In this document: positions 41,372 to 49,968 of the stretch, piece after piece
Layout: each line of letters starts with the position of its first letter
How positions within the stretch are numbered: the stretch's first letter is position 1
Assembly: GCA_903900265.1 (NCBI GenBank)
Contig: CAIUMM010000016.1
Span: 22,832-86,831, forward strand
Length of the DNA stretch: 64,000 bases
Direction of reading: 5' to 3'
From: an uncultured Pseudomonadota bacterium
GTDB taxonomy: Bacteria; Myxococcota_A; UBA796; SXON01
Made by a program: the position numbers and the translations under genes
The notes under the pieces: model-generated
Seen by the model: only the letters and a program-made list of their open reading frames with translations
What the model was told of the DNA's origin: nothing
Database searches by the model: none

Positions 41372-43606
41372 TCAGCGCAAGCCAGACCGTCGCCGCATAA
41401 GCCACGCCAGCGAAGCAGACACGGAGAATAGCACACCCACCGCAGGGAGCAGGCCGAGCTCCACCACCCGACGTTCATGCACACGGCGCCCGGCCGAAGC
41501 ATCACGCAGCGGCGGGCTCCATGTTCCCGCAGGGACAAAAGCACCGCCCGCCTGAGCGGAGAGCGCTTTCAGAAACTCGATGTCCGGCTCCACCTGGTCC
41601 AATTCCGGATCTCGCGACGTGACCCCATAAACCGTCTCCGCGGCAGCATCTTCCAAGCCGGCACCTACCGCCCGTACGCGAATGCGATGGGCTCCACGAC
41701 GCTGGGTAGGGAGCTCAAAGCGCGCGGTGCCGTCCGCATCCGTGTTGGCCTGCAAGGTCTGCTCGCCTTCGGGGCCGCTCAGCCGCGCCTCTACCGACAC
41801 CCCAGCTAGCGGGGAAAATGCGACGCTGCGCACGCGAACTAATGCGGTAGCCGTCTCTCCCGGGCCGTAGTTCTCCCGCGCGGTCTCGACGGTCACCGGG
41901 GCGTCGGCGGCATCTCCGATGAGCCAACGCATGGCGCCCTTCCAGAACCGCAAATAGGCCTGATTGCCTTGACCCGCTCCAGCGCCGGCAAAGGACCAAC
42001 GCCATGAAGCGTCCGAGGTCAGCGCCATGGTGCGCCCCTTTCCAACCTCAGAGACCGCGAGGATCGGCATCGGGCGACCGTCCGCAGCCTTCAAGGTCGG
42101 GTGTTCCAGCAAGACCGCGGCCCCATCGGCGGCCCCGACTACGGTGTTCACCCCATCGAGCGGCCCGAGCTGCGCCCAAGCCAACGCGTTGTCCGAGGAC
42201 TCCCCGGTGAGCTGCGTCACGGGGTGACGCGCGCCCGATTCGGTCAGCTTCGGCACCACAAGGCGCTCGTCCACTCCGCCGCCCTCGACGCCCAAGCGCA
42301 TCGGGAGGATGTCGGCGATCGGAGTCCCTGCGTAACTACCTAAGTCAAAGCTACGATCACCACCGAGCATGACGAACGCACCGCCGTTCTTGACATACGC
42401 GGCGACGTTTCCAAGCAGCTCGTTCGCACGAGACTCGAAGTAGGGTCGATAGTCGAAATTCTGAAAAATGACCAAGTCAAACGTTGATAGTTCACGGTCA
42501 AACAGATTCTGATACGGAAACTCGATCAACGACAATTCATCGGGACTGTAGCCCGAGTTCATGTCGCGGCTCGTGCGCAAAATGAAGAAGCTGACGAGGT
42601 CGACCGCCGGATCTTCTTTGAGAAACAGGCGTAGAAACTTCTGGTCCCACGACGGTGACCCGCAGACTTGAAGCACGCGCACGCGATCGCGCACCACCTG
42701 CACTGCGAGGCCCATCTGCTGGTTCGCAGGAACGGCATCCCCCGCCGGCAACGGCACGCTCGCCTCGTACAGAAAGCGGCCCGCACGATCGGGGTTCAAC
42801 GAAAAGTGGGCGGTCCCCTCCCCGCGCTCATTGAGCTGGGCCACCGCGCTGCCGGCCGGCTGCCCGTCCCGAGTCAGCGAGACGGTGACTTGCGCAGGGA
42901 TCGTGCCGATGGCGCGCACATCGACGTCCATGGGGAACGGAGCCCGCAGAAACGCGAACGACCCTGCGCGCACCGCGTCTACCGCCAGATCGGTCCGCCC
43001 CTGCGCATCGCCGATCCCGTACACCGTCAGCGGACCGTTGAGGCTGACCGCGCCAGCGCCCTCCCCTACCGCCGCGCCCGTAGAAAGCCGCTTCCGAAGT
43101 CCACCCCGATCGATGCCGTCGCTCAACACCACGATGCCGCCCAGCCGTTCCCCAGCGTACTTCCGGGTGATGCCATCCAACGCGCCGCCCAGATCGGTGT
43201 CCCCATCCAGAAACGCGGTAGGCGCTCCAGCCCGCAGCCGATCGCCGAAGGTGTAGACCTCGGCCGGACCAATACGGTCAAGCAAGGACGCCACCGCTGC
43301 GGAGCGCGGGCGACCATCGGCCTCGAGCACGTCCATGGAGCGCGAACCATCCACGAGGACGATCAGCCGTCCCTCTTCCAGACGCTCCCCGTCATCCACC
43401 CACTCGGGGCCGCAAAGCGCCCAAATCACCGCTGCGACAGCCAGCGCCATCGCCGCAGACTCCACGTAGCGCACCGGCCGCAGCGGCAAGATGCTGACCG
43501 CCCACGCCAGCAAACCGCCGACGACCGCGAGGATGCACACCCACGTGGGCGCAGACCACGCGAGGTGACCCGTGGTCGAGCAGCAGGAATCGAACAAAAA
43601 GTTCAT
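41372..43606 (-). CDS. Membrane VWA-domain protein with glutamine-amidotransferase-like domain
   Basis: 744 aa from ATG 43606, which overlaps the upstream TGA (ATGA). Two N-terminal membrane helices, about 20-40 and 50-68. VWA domain with MIDAS D86-G-S88-R-S90 in LVDGSRSMDV, Thr in GDTDLGGALDG, Asp in VLSDGIDRGG. Then beta-sandwich regions, and residues about 355-560 resemble a class I glutamine-amidotransferase fold (VRVLQVCGSPSWDQKF; YVKNGGAFVMLGGDRSFDLG) lacking the catalytic triad. A last hydrophobic helix is near the C-terminus. These BatA/B-like proteins are thought to assemble with MoxR ATPases at the inner membrane; client unknown. Confidence 0.85.
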   Translation of the reverse strand: MNFLFDSCCSTTGHLAWSAPTWVCILAVVGGLLAWAVSILPLRPVRYVESAAMALAVAAVIWALCGPEWVDDGERLEEGRLIVLVDGSRSMDVLEADGRPRSAAVASLLDRIGPAEVYTFGDRLRAGAPTAFLDGDTDLGGALDGITRKYAGERLGGIVVLSDGIDRGGLRKRLSTGAAVGEGAGAVSLNGPLTVYGIGDAQGRTDLAVDAVRAGSFAFLRAPFPMDVDVRAIGTIPAQVTVSLTRDGQPAGSAVAQLNERGEGTAHFSLNPDRAGRFLYEASVPLPAGDAVPANQQMGLAVQVVRDRVRVLQVCGSPSWDQKFLRLFLKEDPAVDLVSFFILRTSRDMNSGYSPDELSLIEFPYQNLFDRELSTFDLVIFQNFDYRPYFESRANELLGNVAAYVKNGGAFVMLGGDRSFDLGSYAGTPIADILPMRLGVEGGGVDERLVVPKLTESGARHPVTQLTGESSDNALAWAQLGPLDGVNTVVGAADGAAVLLEHPTLKAADGRPMPILAVSEVGKGRTMALTSDASWRWSFAGAGAGQGNQAYLRFWKGAMRWLIGDAADAPVTVETARENYGPGETATALVRVRSVAFSPLAGVSVEARLSGPEGEQTLQANTDADGTARFELPTQRRGAHRIRVRAVGAGLEDAAAETVYGVTSRDPELDQVEPDIEFLKALSAQAGGAFVPAGTWSPPLRDASAGRRVHERRVVELGLLPAVGVLFSVSASLAWLMRRRSGLR

Positions 43607-44358
43607 TCGAGGCGACCTTCCCGCATCAGCTCTTTGACGTGGGCCTGGTCCTGCTTGTAATTCGATGTAAGCGCGTACATCAGCAGGTTGATCGAAAGCT
43701 TTATCGCCTCGCGACGTTGCTCCTCGCCTCCGGGGGTGCACGGCAGCCGGTCAGACCCATCGGCGCGACGGTCCAGCGCTCCCGACAGGTCGTTGCGCGT
43801 GTAAACGAGCGGGTGGGTCGAGACGTGCGCGACGCCCTCGAGCACCCGGGACAGCTGCACCCGCCCCGCAGGCTCCTGCAACAGGAAAAAGCTTCGATAG
43901 ATCGAGTGATCCGCCGAGAGTGTCTCCAAAGGACGCGTCGGGTACAGGTCGGCGATGATCCGGCGGACGGTCGCATCGAAGTCGCTGTGCAGCGTACCGG
44001 AAGCATCATCGATCAGCAAAAACCCACCGTACGACAGGTAGCGAACGAGCTGCTCGCGAGCTTGCTGAGTCAACGCGGGGAGCGCGCCGTCCCCGCAAAG
44101 CACCGCAAAAGGATGCTCAAAAAGCTTGGGATCGTCGGGAGCGAGCTGCGCGACCTCGGGAGAAGCCTCGACGCTCGTGGTCTGGATGGTCTCGAACAGC
44201 AGCCGCTTCCAGGCCTCCGGCCGGCTGATCGTGCCCGTTGCAAGCTGAATCTCCGCCACATTGACGCGACCGCTGCCACCGAACGCCCAAGCGCGACGCG
44301 GTAGCATCGACACCGCGCCCGCAGCCCCGATGGCGGCGAGGAAGCTACGCCGATGCAT
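43603..44358 (-). CDS. DUF4159-domain protein with Tat signal
   Basis: 251 aa. The second of two adjacent ATGs (44358) is preferred, as GGAGG lies 5 nt before it; 44361 adds one Met. A twin-arginine signal (MHRRSFLAAIGAAGAVSMLP) ends near RRAWA. The mature part matches DUF4159 (VNVAEIQLATGTISRPEAWK; LVRYLSYGGFLLIDDASGTL; HSIYRSFFLLQEPAGRVQ), a degenerate amidotransferase-like fold. Export by Tat implies folding before secretion. It overlaps the upstream BatA-like gene by 14 bp and the downstream VWA gene by 4 bp. Confidence 0.85.
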   Translation of the reverse strand: MHRRSFLAAIGAAGAVSMLPRRAWAFGGSGRVNVAEIQLATGTISRPEAWKRLLFETIQTTSVEASPEVAQLAPDDPKLFEHPFAVLCGDGALPALTQQAREQLVRYLSYGGFLLIDDASGTLHSDFDATVRRIIADLYPTRPLETLSADHSIYRSFFLLQEPAGRVQLSRVLEGVAHVSTHPLVYTRNDLSGALDRRADGSDRLPCTPGGEEQRREAIKLSINLLMYALTSNYKQDQAHVKELMREGRLE

Positions 44359-46459
44359 CATCGCCTCCAAGCCCAGCGACCGGGTCCGGGACAGGGCGAG
44401 CGGCCCACACCGTTGCGGCCACCAACAACCCGGCCGCGACCGCAACAACCATCGCGCCGAGGCTGAACCGGGCCATCATACGATCCGGCGCGAGCGCGGC
44501 CTGACGCGCGGCGATCGAGCCGTCGTGGCGTACATCGCTCTCAGCGACCGGGGTGTTGACCGCGACCGCAGCGACACGATCCGCGTCGCCGATGCTCACG
44601 CGCCAAGCGCCCACGGCGTCTGGCACAAAGTGCAAGGTCGTCCCGCTCCGCTCAGCCGCCCGGAGCTTCCCGTCCGGCCCGCTCAGCTCCAGCTCCGGAG
44701 CGTCGGCCGCGACGGGCACGCTGACCGGTTCGCCGACGATCCCGGTCACCGCAGCTCCGTCCCCAGCGGTCTGTCCGCCGAGCACCGACGTCACCCGCTC
44801 AACAAACGCTGGAAATACAGCTTCCACAGGAAAATTCCCCCATCCAAGGTCCAGCGTACTGGTCCACAACAAGACCTGACCGGATCCCACATGCCGGCGA
44901 ACGAGCGCGGGCAGCCCCCCCTCCCATCGCAGCAAAACCTCGGACTCAGCGCCTACCGGAGCTTCGACCGTCATGACGCGGCGGGCATGAACCCGCGAGA
45001 ACGCGCCTGGCGTGCGATCGAACGGGGAGAGCAAGTCCGAACGCTCGGCGGCTCCCAGCGGAGCACCCTCAGCGCCGCCGCTGTCCACGAGGTCACGCAC
45101 TTTGCGCAGCGCCAAAGGCAGCAACGCATCCATCGCCGCGTTGTAGCGGTCCACCGCCACGTTTTCTCCCATACCGAGCACCAAACCACCGCCCTTCCGC
45201 ACAAACTCGGCGAGCCGAGGAACCAGCGGCGCAGGGTCCGCGACGTTGGCCATCCACACCACCCGGTGCACGCTGGGGTCCAGCACGGCGATCCCCGCCG
45301 GAGCGATCACGTCGACCGCTGGCCGCGCAAGACCGGTAGGCGCGAGCGCGCGCTCGAGGAAGTACGTCTCCGAGCGGGTGGGAGTGGACCCAGGATCGCC
45401 ATCAATCACGAGCACCCGACTGGCGCCGATGCGCGGCAGATGAAAGACCCGCACGTTGTCGGCTGGTAGATCCGCGTCATCGACCGTGACGCGCGCCACC
45501 CCGCCTTCGACCTGCCGGGGCACGGTAAACTGCACCTCGGTCATGCCCGGCCCCGCTTCGGTCAGTGCAGGCACGGTGACGAACGAGGTCAAAGCCGATG
45601 TTTTTCCCTCACCATCGCCGGGGAGCGTCAACGTGGTGGTGACCTCGCGCGCCTTCGCCCCATAGCTGACGAGCGACACGCGGATGGTGCCGCCTTCGAG
45701 CCCTTCTCCGTAGGTCGCGTCCGTGACCGCGATGTTGGACGGCGACGCCGGCGCATACACCCGGGGCACCAAAGCGCCGCCGACCGCGAGGATGCGCTGC
45801 ACATCCTCCTCGCACGCAGCGACCTGCCCCGGTCCGGACTCATCGGTGTACACGACGACCTCAGCCGGCTCGCCCTGCATCATCGACCGCACCAGCACCA
45901 TCGCGGCGTGGAGGTCACCCGCACCATCCGTCCGCGACGCAGACCCCAACAACGCGGCCACCGAGGCCGCCTCGCTCGAGCTGCCCGCGGTCAACGGGGC
46001 GAGCACCGCGGCCGGCGCCGTGAGCACCGCCGCGACGCGCGTACCCGAGGGGAGCTCTCCGACCGCCGCCACCGCTGCGGCGCGCGCGAGGTCATAAGCG
46101 CTGCGGGAGGAGTCGAAGCCCCCGTCGGCTAAGCCGCGCTGATCCATGGACATCGAGTTGTCCAAAACGATGATCACCCGCCCGGTCCCTCCGAGCTCGG
46201 AGCGCGTCTGTGGCCAGCGGAGCTCAGGCTGCGCCGCTGCGAGCAAGACCAGACCTACCACGAGGATGCGCAGCATCAACAGCGCCCGGTCAGCGAGCTG
46301 GCGACGCCGCTCCAGCCGGCTGACAAGGCGATCGAGCAGCAGGGTGGCGCCAAAAAGGCGCTGATCCCGGATGGCTTGCCGCGTCAGATGGGCGAGCACC
46401 GGCCCAAGCGCCAGGCCCAAAAGGCCCAACGCCGCAGGAACAAGAAACGCGAAGCTCAC
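44345..46459 (-). CDS. BatA-like membrane protein with VWA domain
   Basis: 704 aa, GTG start overlapping the DUF58 TGA (GTGA). N-terminal BatA motif MSFAFLVPAALGLLGLALGP with a second helix LMLRILVVGLVLLAAAQPEL. A VWA domain follows with MIDAS D100-N-S102-M-S104 in VLDNSMSMDQ. The middle is beta-sandwich plus amidotransferase-like segment (LAEFVRKGGGLVLGMGENVA). A C-terminal helix (GAMVVAVAAGLLVAATVWAA) returns to the membrane. Part of the MoxR-DUF58-VWA assembly; the client is unknown. Confidence 0.87.
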   Translation of the reverse strand: MSFAFLVPAALGLLGLALGPVLAHLTRQAIRDQRLFGATLLLDRLVSRLERRRQLADRALLMLRILVVGLVLLAAAQPELRWPQTRSELGGTGRVIIVLDNSMSMDQRGLADGGFDSSRSAYDLARAAAVAAVGELPSGTRVAAVLTAPAAVLAPLTAGSSSEAASVAALLGSASRTDGAGDLHAAMVLVRSMMQGEPAEVVVYTDESGPGQVAACEEDVQRILAVGGALVPRVYAPASPSNIAVTDATYGEGLEGGTIRVSLVSYGAKAREVTTTLTLPGDGEGKTSALTSFVTVPALTEAGPGMTEVQFTVPRQVEGGVARVTVDDADLPADNVRVFHLPRIGASRVLVIDGDPGSTPTRSETYFLERALAPTGLARPAVDVIAPAGIAVLDPSVHRVVWMANVADPAPLVPRLAEFVRKGGGLVLGMGENVAVDRYNAAMDALLPLALRKVRDLVDSGGAEGAPLGAAERSDLLSPFDRTPGAFSRVHARRVMTVEAPVGAESEVLLRWEGGLPALVRRHVGSGQVLLWTSTLDLGWGNFPVEAVFPAFVERVTSVLGGQTAGDGAAVTGIVGEPVSVPVAADAPELELSGPDGKLRAAERSGTTLHFVPDAVGAWRVSIGDADRVAAVAVNTPVAESDVRHDGSIAARQAALAPDRMMARFSLGAMVVAVAAGLLVAATVWAARPVPDPVAGLGGDDASA

Positions 46460-47376
46460 GAAGAACCTGCCGTGCTGGCCGCCGCGGGACGAGCCGCGAG
46501 CCAGCCGCCCACCGCGCTGATCGCCGAATCCTGCGCCGCAAGCGACCAACACAGCGCGTGCTCGCGGACGAACGCCTGTTGAACCTCAGCCATCCAGGTG
46601 CGAACGACCTCGGTGAACGCCCCGCGGATCGCCACCGGGTCGAGGGGGAAGCGCCGCCCGGTCTCCGGCGAATAGAATCGCGTAGGTTGATCCCCGACCA
46701 ACATCAGCTCATCTCGATCGTAGACCTGCACCGCGCGCAGGTCCACACCACGCCGCGCAAGCACACCGAGCGCGCCAGACCACTCGGAAGGGTCCTCCAT
46801 GAAGTCGGAGACCACCCCAAGCAAGGTGCGGGAACGAACACCGCCACGCCCTTGCGGTGCTGCGATTCCCTGAAACAACGCCACGAGATCGGCGCGCCCC
46901 TCGGGACGCACCGAGGCCAGCGCGCCGAGGATGCGCCCGAGCTGGGACCGCGAACGACTGGCCGGGATGAGCGACTCCGTCATGCCCGCGCCGGCGCCGA
47001 TTCGGAGCCCAACCGGATCCCCATTCGCCAGCACCGCAAACGCAAGCGCAGCGGTGACCTCGATCGCTTGCTGCCACTTCGCGGGCGTCGACCCTAAGTC
47101 TGCGGAAGCGTCAAAGATGAGCAGACACGCAAAATCCCGCTCGGCCCTACGTTCTCGAACCACGAGGCGATCGTTCCGCGCATACACCCGCCAGTCGACA
47201 TCCTTCAACGGATGCGGCGGAACATAGGGTTGGTAGCCGAGAAACTCGGCTTCATGGCCGCGTTGCACCGCGAGGTGCGATCCCGCTTGCACCCCGGCGA
47301 CAAGCCGACGCGCCGCTAGGTGCAACGTACGCACCCGCGCGAAGAGCGTCGGATCCCAGGAGGCAGGCACGGTCAC
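46456..47376 (-). CDS. DUF58 protein of the MoxR cluster
   Basis: About 306 aa. Start is uncertain: GTG 47376 is just after the MoxR stop, GTG 47370 is an alternative, and a TTG at 47409 would overlap moxR by 29 bp. DUF58 signature LGYQPYVPPHPLKDVDWRVY, then ARNDRLVVRERRAERD, followed by a degenerate VWA fold (LLIFDASADLGS). DUF58 proteins are adaptor partners of MoxR ATPases. The gene is between moxR and the BatA-like gene in the usual order. Confidence 0.88.
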   Translation of the reverse strand: MTVPASWDPTLFARVRTLHLAARRLVAGVQAGSHLAVQRGHEAEFLGYQPYVPPHPLKDVDWRVYARNDRLVVRERRAERDFACLLIFDASADLGSTPAKWQQAIEVTAALAFAVLANGDPVGLRIGAGAGMTESLIPASRSRSQLGRILGALASVRPEGRADLVALFQGIAAPQGRGGVRSRTLLGVVSDFMEDPSEWSGALGVLARRGVDLRAVQVYDRDELMLVGDQPTRFYSPETGRRFPLDPVAIRGAFTEVVRTWMAEVQQAFVREHALCWSLAAQDSAISAVGGWLAARPAAASTAGSS

Positions 47377-47380
47377 CGGG

Positions 47381-48406
47381 TCACGGCGCCCGCTGCGGGA
47401 CGATCTCAAGCAGCTTCTGCACCACGGCGTCCGAGCGCATCCCCTCCGCCTCGGCCGAGAAGTTCACCAGCACCCGATGACGCAGCACGTAGGGCGCCAC
47501 CGCGCGCACATCGTCCAGCTGGGGCGTCAGCGCGCCCCGAAGCGCCGCGCGAGCCCGCGCTCCCAACGCCAGAAACTGGCTAGCGCGGGGGCCTGCCCCC
47601 CATTGAACATACTTTTTGACGATGTCCGGCGCACCCGGACCGGGTCGAGTCGCTCGCGCGAGGCGCACCGCGTACCGAGTGACGTCATCATTCGCAGGTA
47701 GCCGCCGCACCAAGCCCTGCAGCGCGAGCAAGGTGGCCCGGTCGATCACCGGGGCCGGGTGAGCGCTGGGGGGAATCAGGGTGCGCTCCACCACGCTGAT
47801 CTCCTCGGCCTCGCTGGGGTATCCTACTTCAATCGCAAGCATGAACCGGTCAAGTTGGGCCTCGGGGAGCGGGTAGGTGCCCTCCTGCTCGATGGGATTC
47901 TGCGTGGCGAACACCTGAAACGGAGGTTCGAGGCGCAGCGTCCGCCCACCGGTCGTGACCACGCCCTCTTGCATCGCCTGCAACAACGCCGCCTGGGTGC
48001 GCGGCGGGGTGCGGTTGACCTCGTCCGCGAGCAGCAGGTTCGTGAAGATTGGCCCAGGTACAAAGCGCAATTCGCGCCGACCCGTGGACCGGTCCTCGTC
48101 CAGGACGTCGGAGCCGGTGATGTCGGAGGGCATCAAATCCGGCGTGAACTGAACCCGTCCGAAGTTGAGGCCAAGGGAGTGCGCCGTCGCTTGGACGAGC
48201 AGGGTCTTGGCGAGGCCCGGAACGCCGACAAAGAGGCAGTGTCCGCCCGAGAAAAGCGCGATGAGCATCGCGTCGATCACCTCGTGCTGCCCGACAATCA
48301 CCTGACCGATGCTCGCGACAAGGCGCTCCCGCACGCCGGCGAGCTGGTCGAAGAGCGCGCCGTCATCCACAGGCGGCAACGGCAGGGTCTGTACAGGATC
48401 AGTCAA
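47381..48406 (-). CDS. moxR: MoxR-family AAA+ ATPase
   Basis: 341 aa, TTG start that overlaps the upstream TGA (TTGA); no other in-frame start occurs in the first 40 residues. Walker A in [20 protein letters not shown], the [12 protein letters not shown] motif special to MoxR, Walker [21 protein letters not shown], sensor 1 [21 protein letters not shown] hexameric cytoplasmic chaperone that remodels protein complexes together with VWA proteins. Confidence 0.95.
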   Translation of the reverse strand: MTDPVQTLPLPPVDDGALFDQLAGVRERLVASIGQVIVGQHEVIDAMLIALFSGGHCLFVGVPGLAKTLLVQATAHSLGLNFGRVQFTPDLMPSDITGSDVLDEDRSTGRRELRFVPGPIFTNLLLADEVNRTPPRTQAALLQAMQEGVVTTGGRTLRLEPPFQVFATQNPIEQEGTYPLPEAQLDRFMLAIEVGYPSEAEEISVVERTLIPPSAHPAPVIDRATLLALQGLVRRLPANDDVTRYAVRLARATRPGPGAPDIVKKYVQWGAGPRASQFLALGARARAALRGALTPQLDDVRAVAPYVLRHRVLVNFSAEAEGMRSDAVVQKLLEIVPQRAP

Positions 48407-49968
48407 TGGGATCTGCCTTTGGACGGGTCGGAGCCGCCGGTTCGAAGGATGCGCTCGTAACGCCGCCGGCGCTCGGCCTGCGGTACATTTCCTGCGGCGT
48501 CGTACAGCGCAGCGAGGGCGCTCTGAACGGCAGGATCGAAGGGGTTGATATCGGCGCTCGCGAGGTACTGTGCAGTTGCGCCCGGACGATCTCCGGCGCG
48601 CAAAAGCAGATCCCCCAGCTCCTTCCGGGACGTGGCGTACTCTGGGTAATCGCGGATGCTGTCTGAGAGCACCGCGATCGCCTCGGGTTCCTGCCCAAGC
48701 GCCCGGTAGGCGCGCGCGAGGCGCACCGCTAAGGCGGGCGAAGCCGGTTCGTCCTCCGGGATGGCCTTCTTGTACTCGACCAGCGCGGCGGTCGCTTTCT
48801 GCGCTTCGAGGAGGAGGTCTCCCAGTCGCGCAAAGCCAGCGAGATCCTGACGGTTCGAGAGCAGCGGGTCGGTGGACAGATCATCGCCGCCTCCGATGAC
48901 CGTCGGCATCGCGGCGAGCTGCCTCGACACGAACTTCAAGCTGCGCAACCACTGCTTCCACCCGCTCATGAACGCGTTCGCGTCCCCGTGCGTGCCCACG
49001 TTGGCGACCGCAGCCAACGCGTCCGTGCCGGACTTGACCTCAGAGAGCACGCGCTTCGTCGCATCGTCTCCGGCAGAATTCTGCAGAAACTGCACCATCG
49101 TCGCCACTTGCGCAAACGCGAGCGCGGCCATCTCCGCGGAGGGCAAAAACGCCATGCTGGGGTGCATACGTTCGAGCGGGACCAGCGAATCGCCAGCGAG
49201 GGCGTTCGCCAACATCGACTGCTGATACGCAGGCAGGTCTTCGAAGGTGTCCACCCGCCAGAGCACCTCGTGCGAGCGCGCAACGCCCTCCTGCAACCAC
49301 ACGGGCGCACGATCCGCGGTGTTGTACGCGACGATGTAGTGGATGTACTCGTGGGCCAGCGTGTCCTTCCATGCGTAGCCTCGCGCCAGCGCACGAGGAC
49401 TGGTGACCAGCAGGCGCGACCACTTGCTCAACGCGACCACGCCCGTCGTCCGCACGCTCTCCGCGGGGATGCCGCTGGCAGCGATGAAGCGAGCCGCCGT
49501 CGGGTAGATCTCGACGCGCACGCCTCCGGGGGGCGCGCTCCCGAGCCGCGGGCCGATGCGATCATGCGCCGCCTGTAGGGTCACGAAGGTGTCGTCCAGC
49601 AGCACCTCATCGGTCCCGGGGAGGTACATCACGCTGACGTCTCCCCGCGTCTCACGTACAAAGCCATCGGTAGCTTCTACCGTAGCTTTGTAGAGATCCA
49701 CCTCCTTTTGGGTAGCCGCGTCCGGAGTGGGGCCAACCGCGCTCTTCAACAGTCGGAGCGCATCACCAAAGCGCTGCTCGTGAAAAGCGAGCCGTGCTTG
49801 AAAACCCAAATCTTCTGTGGAGGATCCGAGGCCCGTGGCGTTGGACTGCGCGCAGGAAAGGTCCATGCGCTCCAAGCAGGCCTCGCCCTGCTTCGCGTTT
49901 CCGGCAAAGGCAAAGCCAGCGAAGCACCATGAAAACAGCAGGGCTGCAGGCAGGTAGAGCGACTTCAC
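48403..49968 (-). CDS. Secreted gluzincin-like metallopeptidase with C-terminal TPRs
   Basis: 521 aa, GTG start overlapping the DUF4175 TGA (GTGA). Signal [20 protein letters not shown], cut near AFA. Residues about 105-330 are a peptidase-MA-like domain with HEYIH at 206-210 and E227 in [12 protein letters not shown] as third zinc ligand. Residues about 380-510 are TPR units ([60 protein letters not shown]). It should act in the periplasm. Its place between DUF4175 and moxR suggests it serves the same complex, perhaps trimming a client protein (inference). Confidence 0.82.
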   Translation of the reverse strand: MKSLYLPAALLFSWCFAGFAFAGNAKQGEACLERMDLSCAQSNATGLGSSTEDLGFQARLAFHEQRFGDALRLLKSAVGPTPDAATQKEVDLYKATVEATDGFVRETRGDVSVMYLPGTDEVLLDDTFVTLQAAHDRIGPRLGSAPPGGVRVEIYPTAARFIAASGIPAESVRTTGVVALSKWSRLLVTSPRALARGYAWKDTLAHEYIHYIVAYNTADRAPVWLQEGVARSHEVLWRVDTFEDLPAYQQSMLANALAGDSLVPLERMHPSMAFLPSAEMAALAFAQVATMVQFLQNSAGDDATKRVLSEVKSGTDALAAVANVGTHGDANAFMSGWKQWLRSLKFVSRQLAAMPTVIGGGDDLSTDPLLSNRQDLAGFARLGDLLLEAQKATAALVEYKKAIPEDEPASPALAVRLARAYRALGQEPEAIAVLSDSIRDYPEYATSRKELGDLLLRAGDRPGATAQYLASADINPFDPAVQSALAALYDAAGNVPQAERRRRYERILRTGGSDPSKGRSH

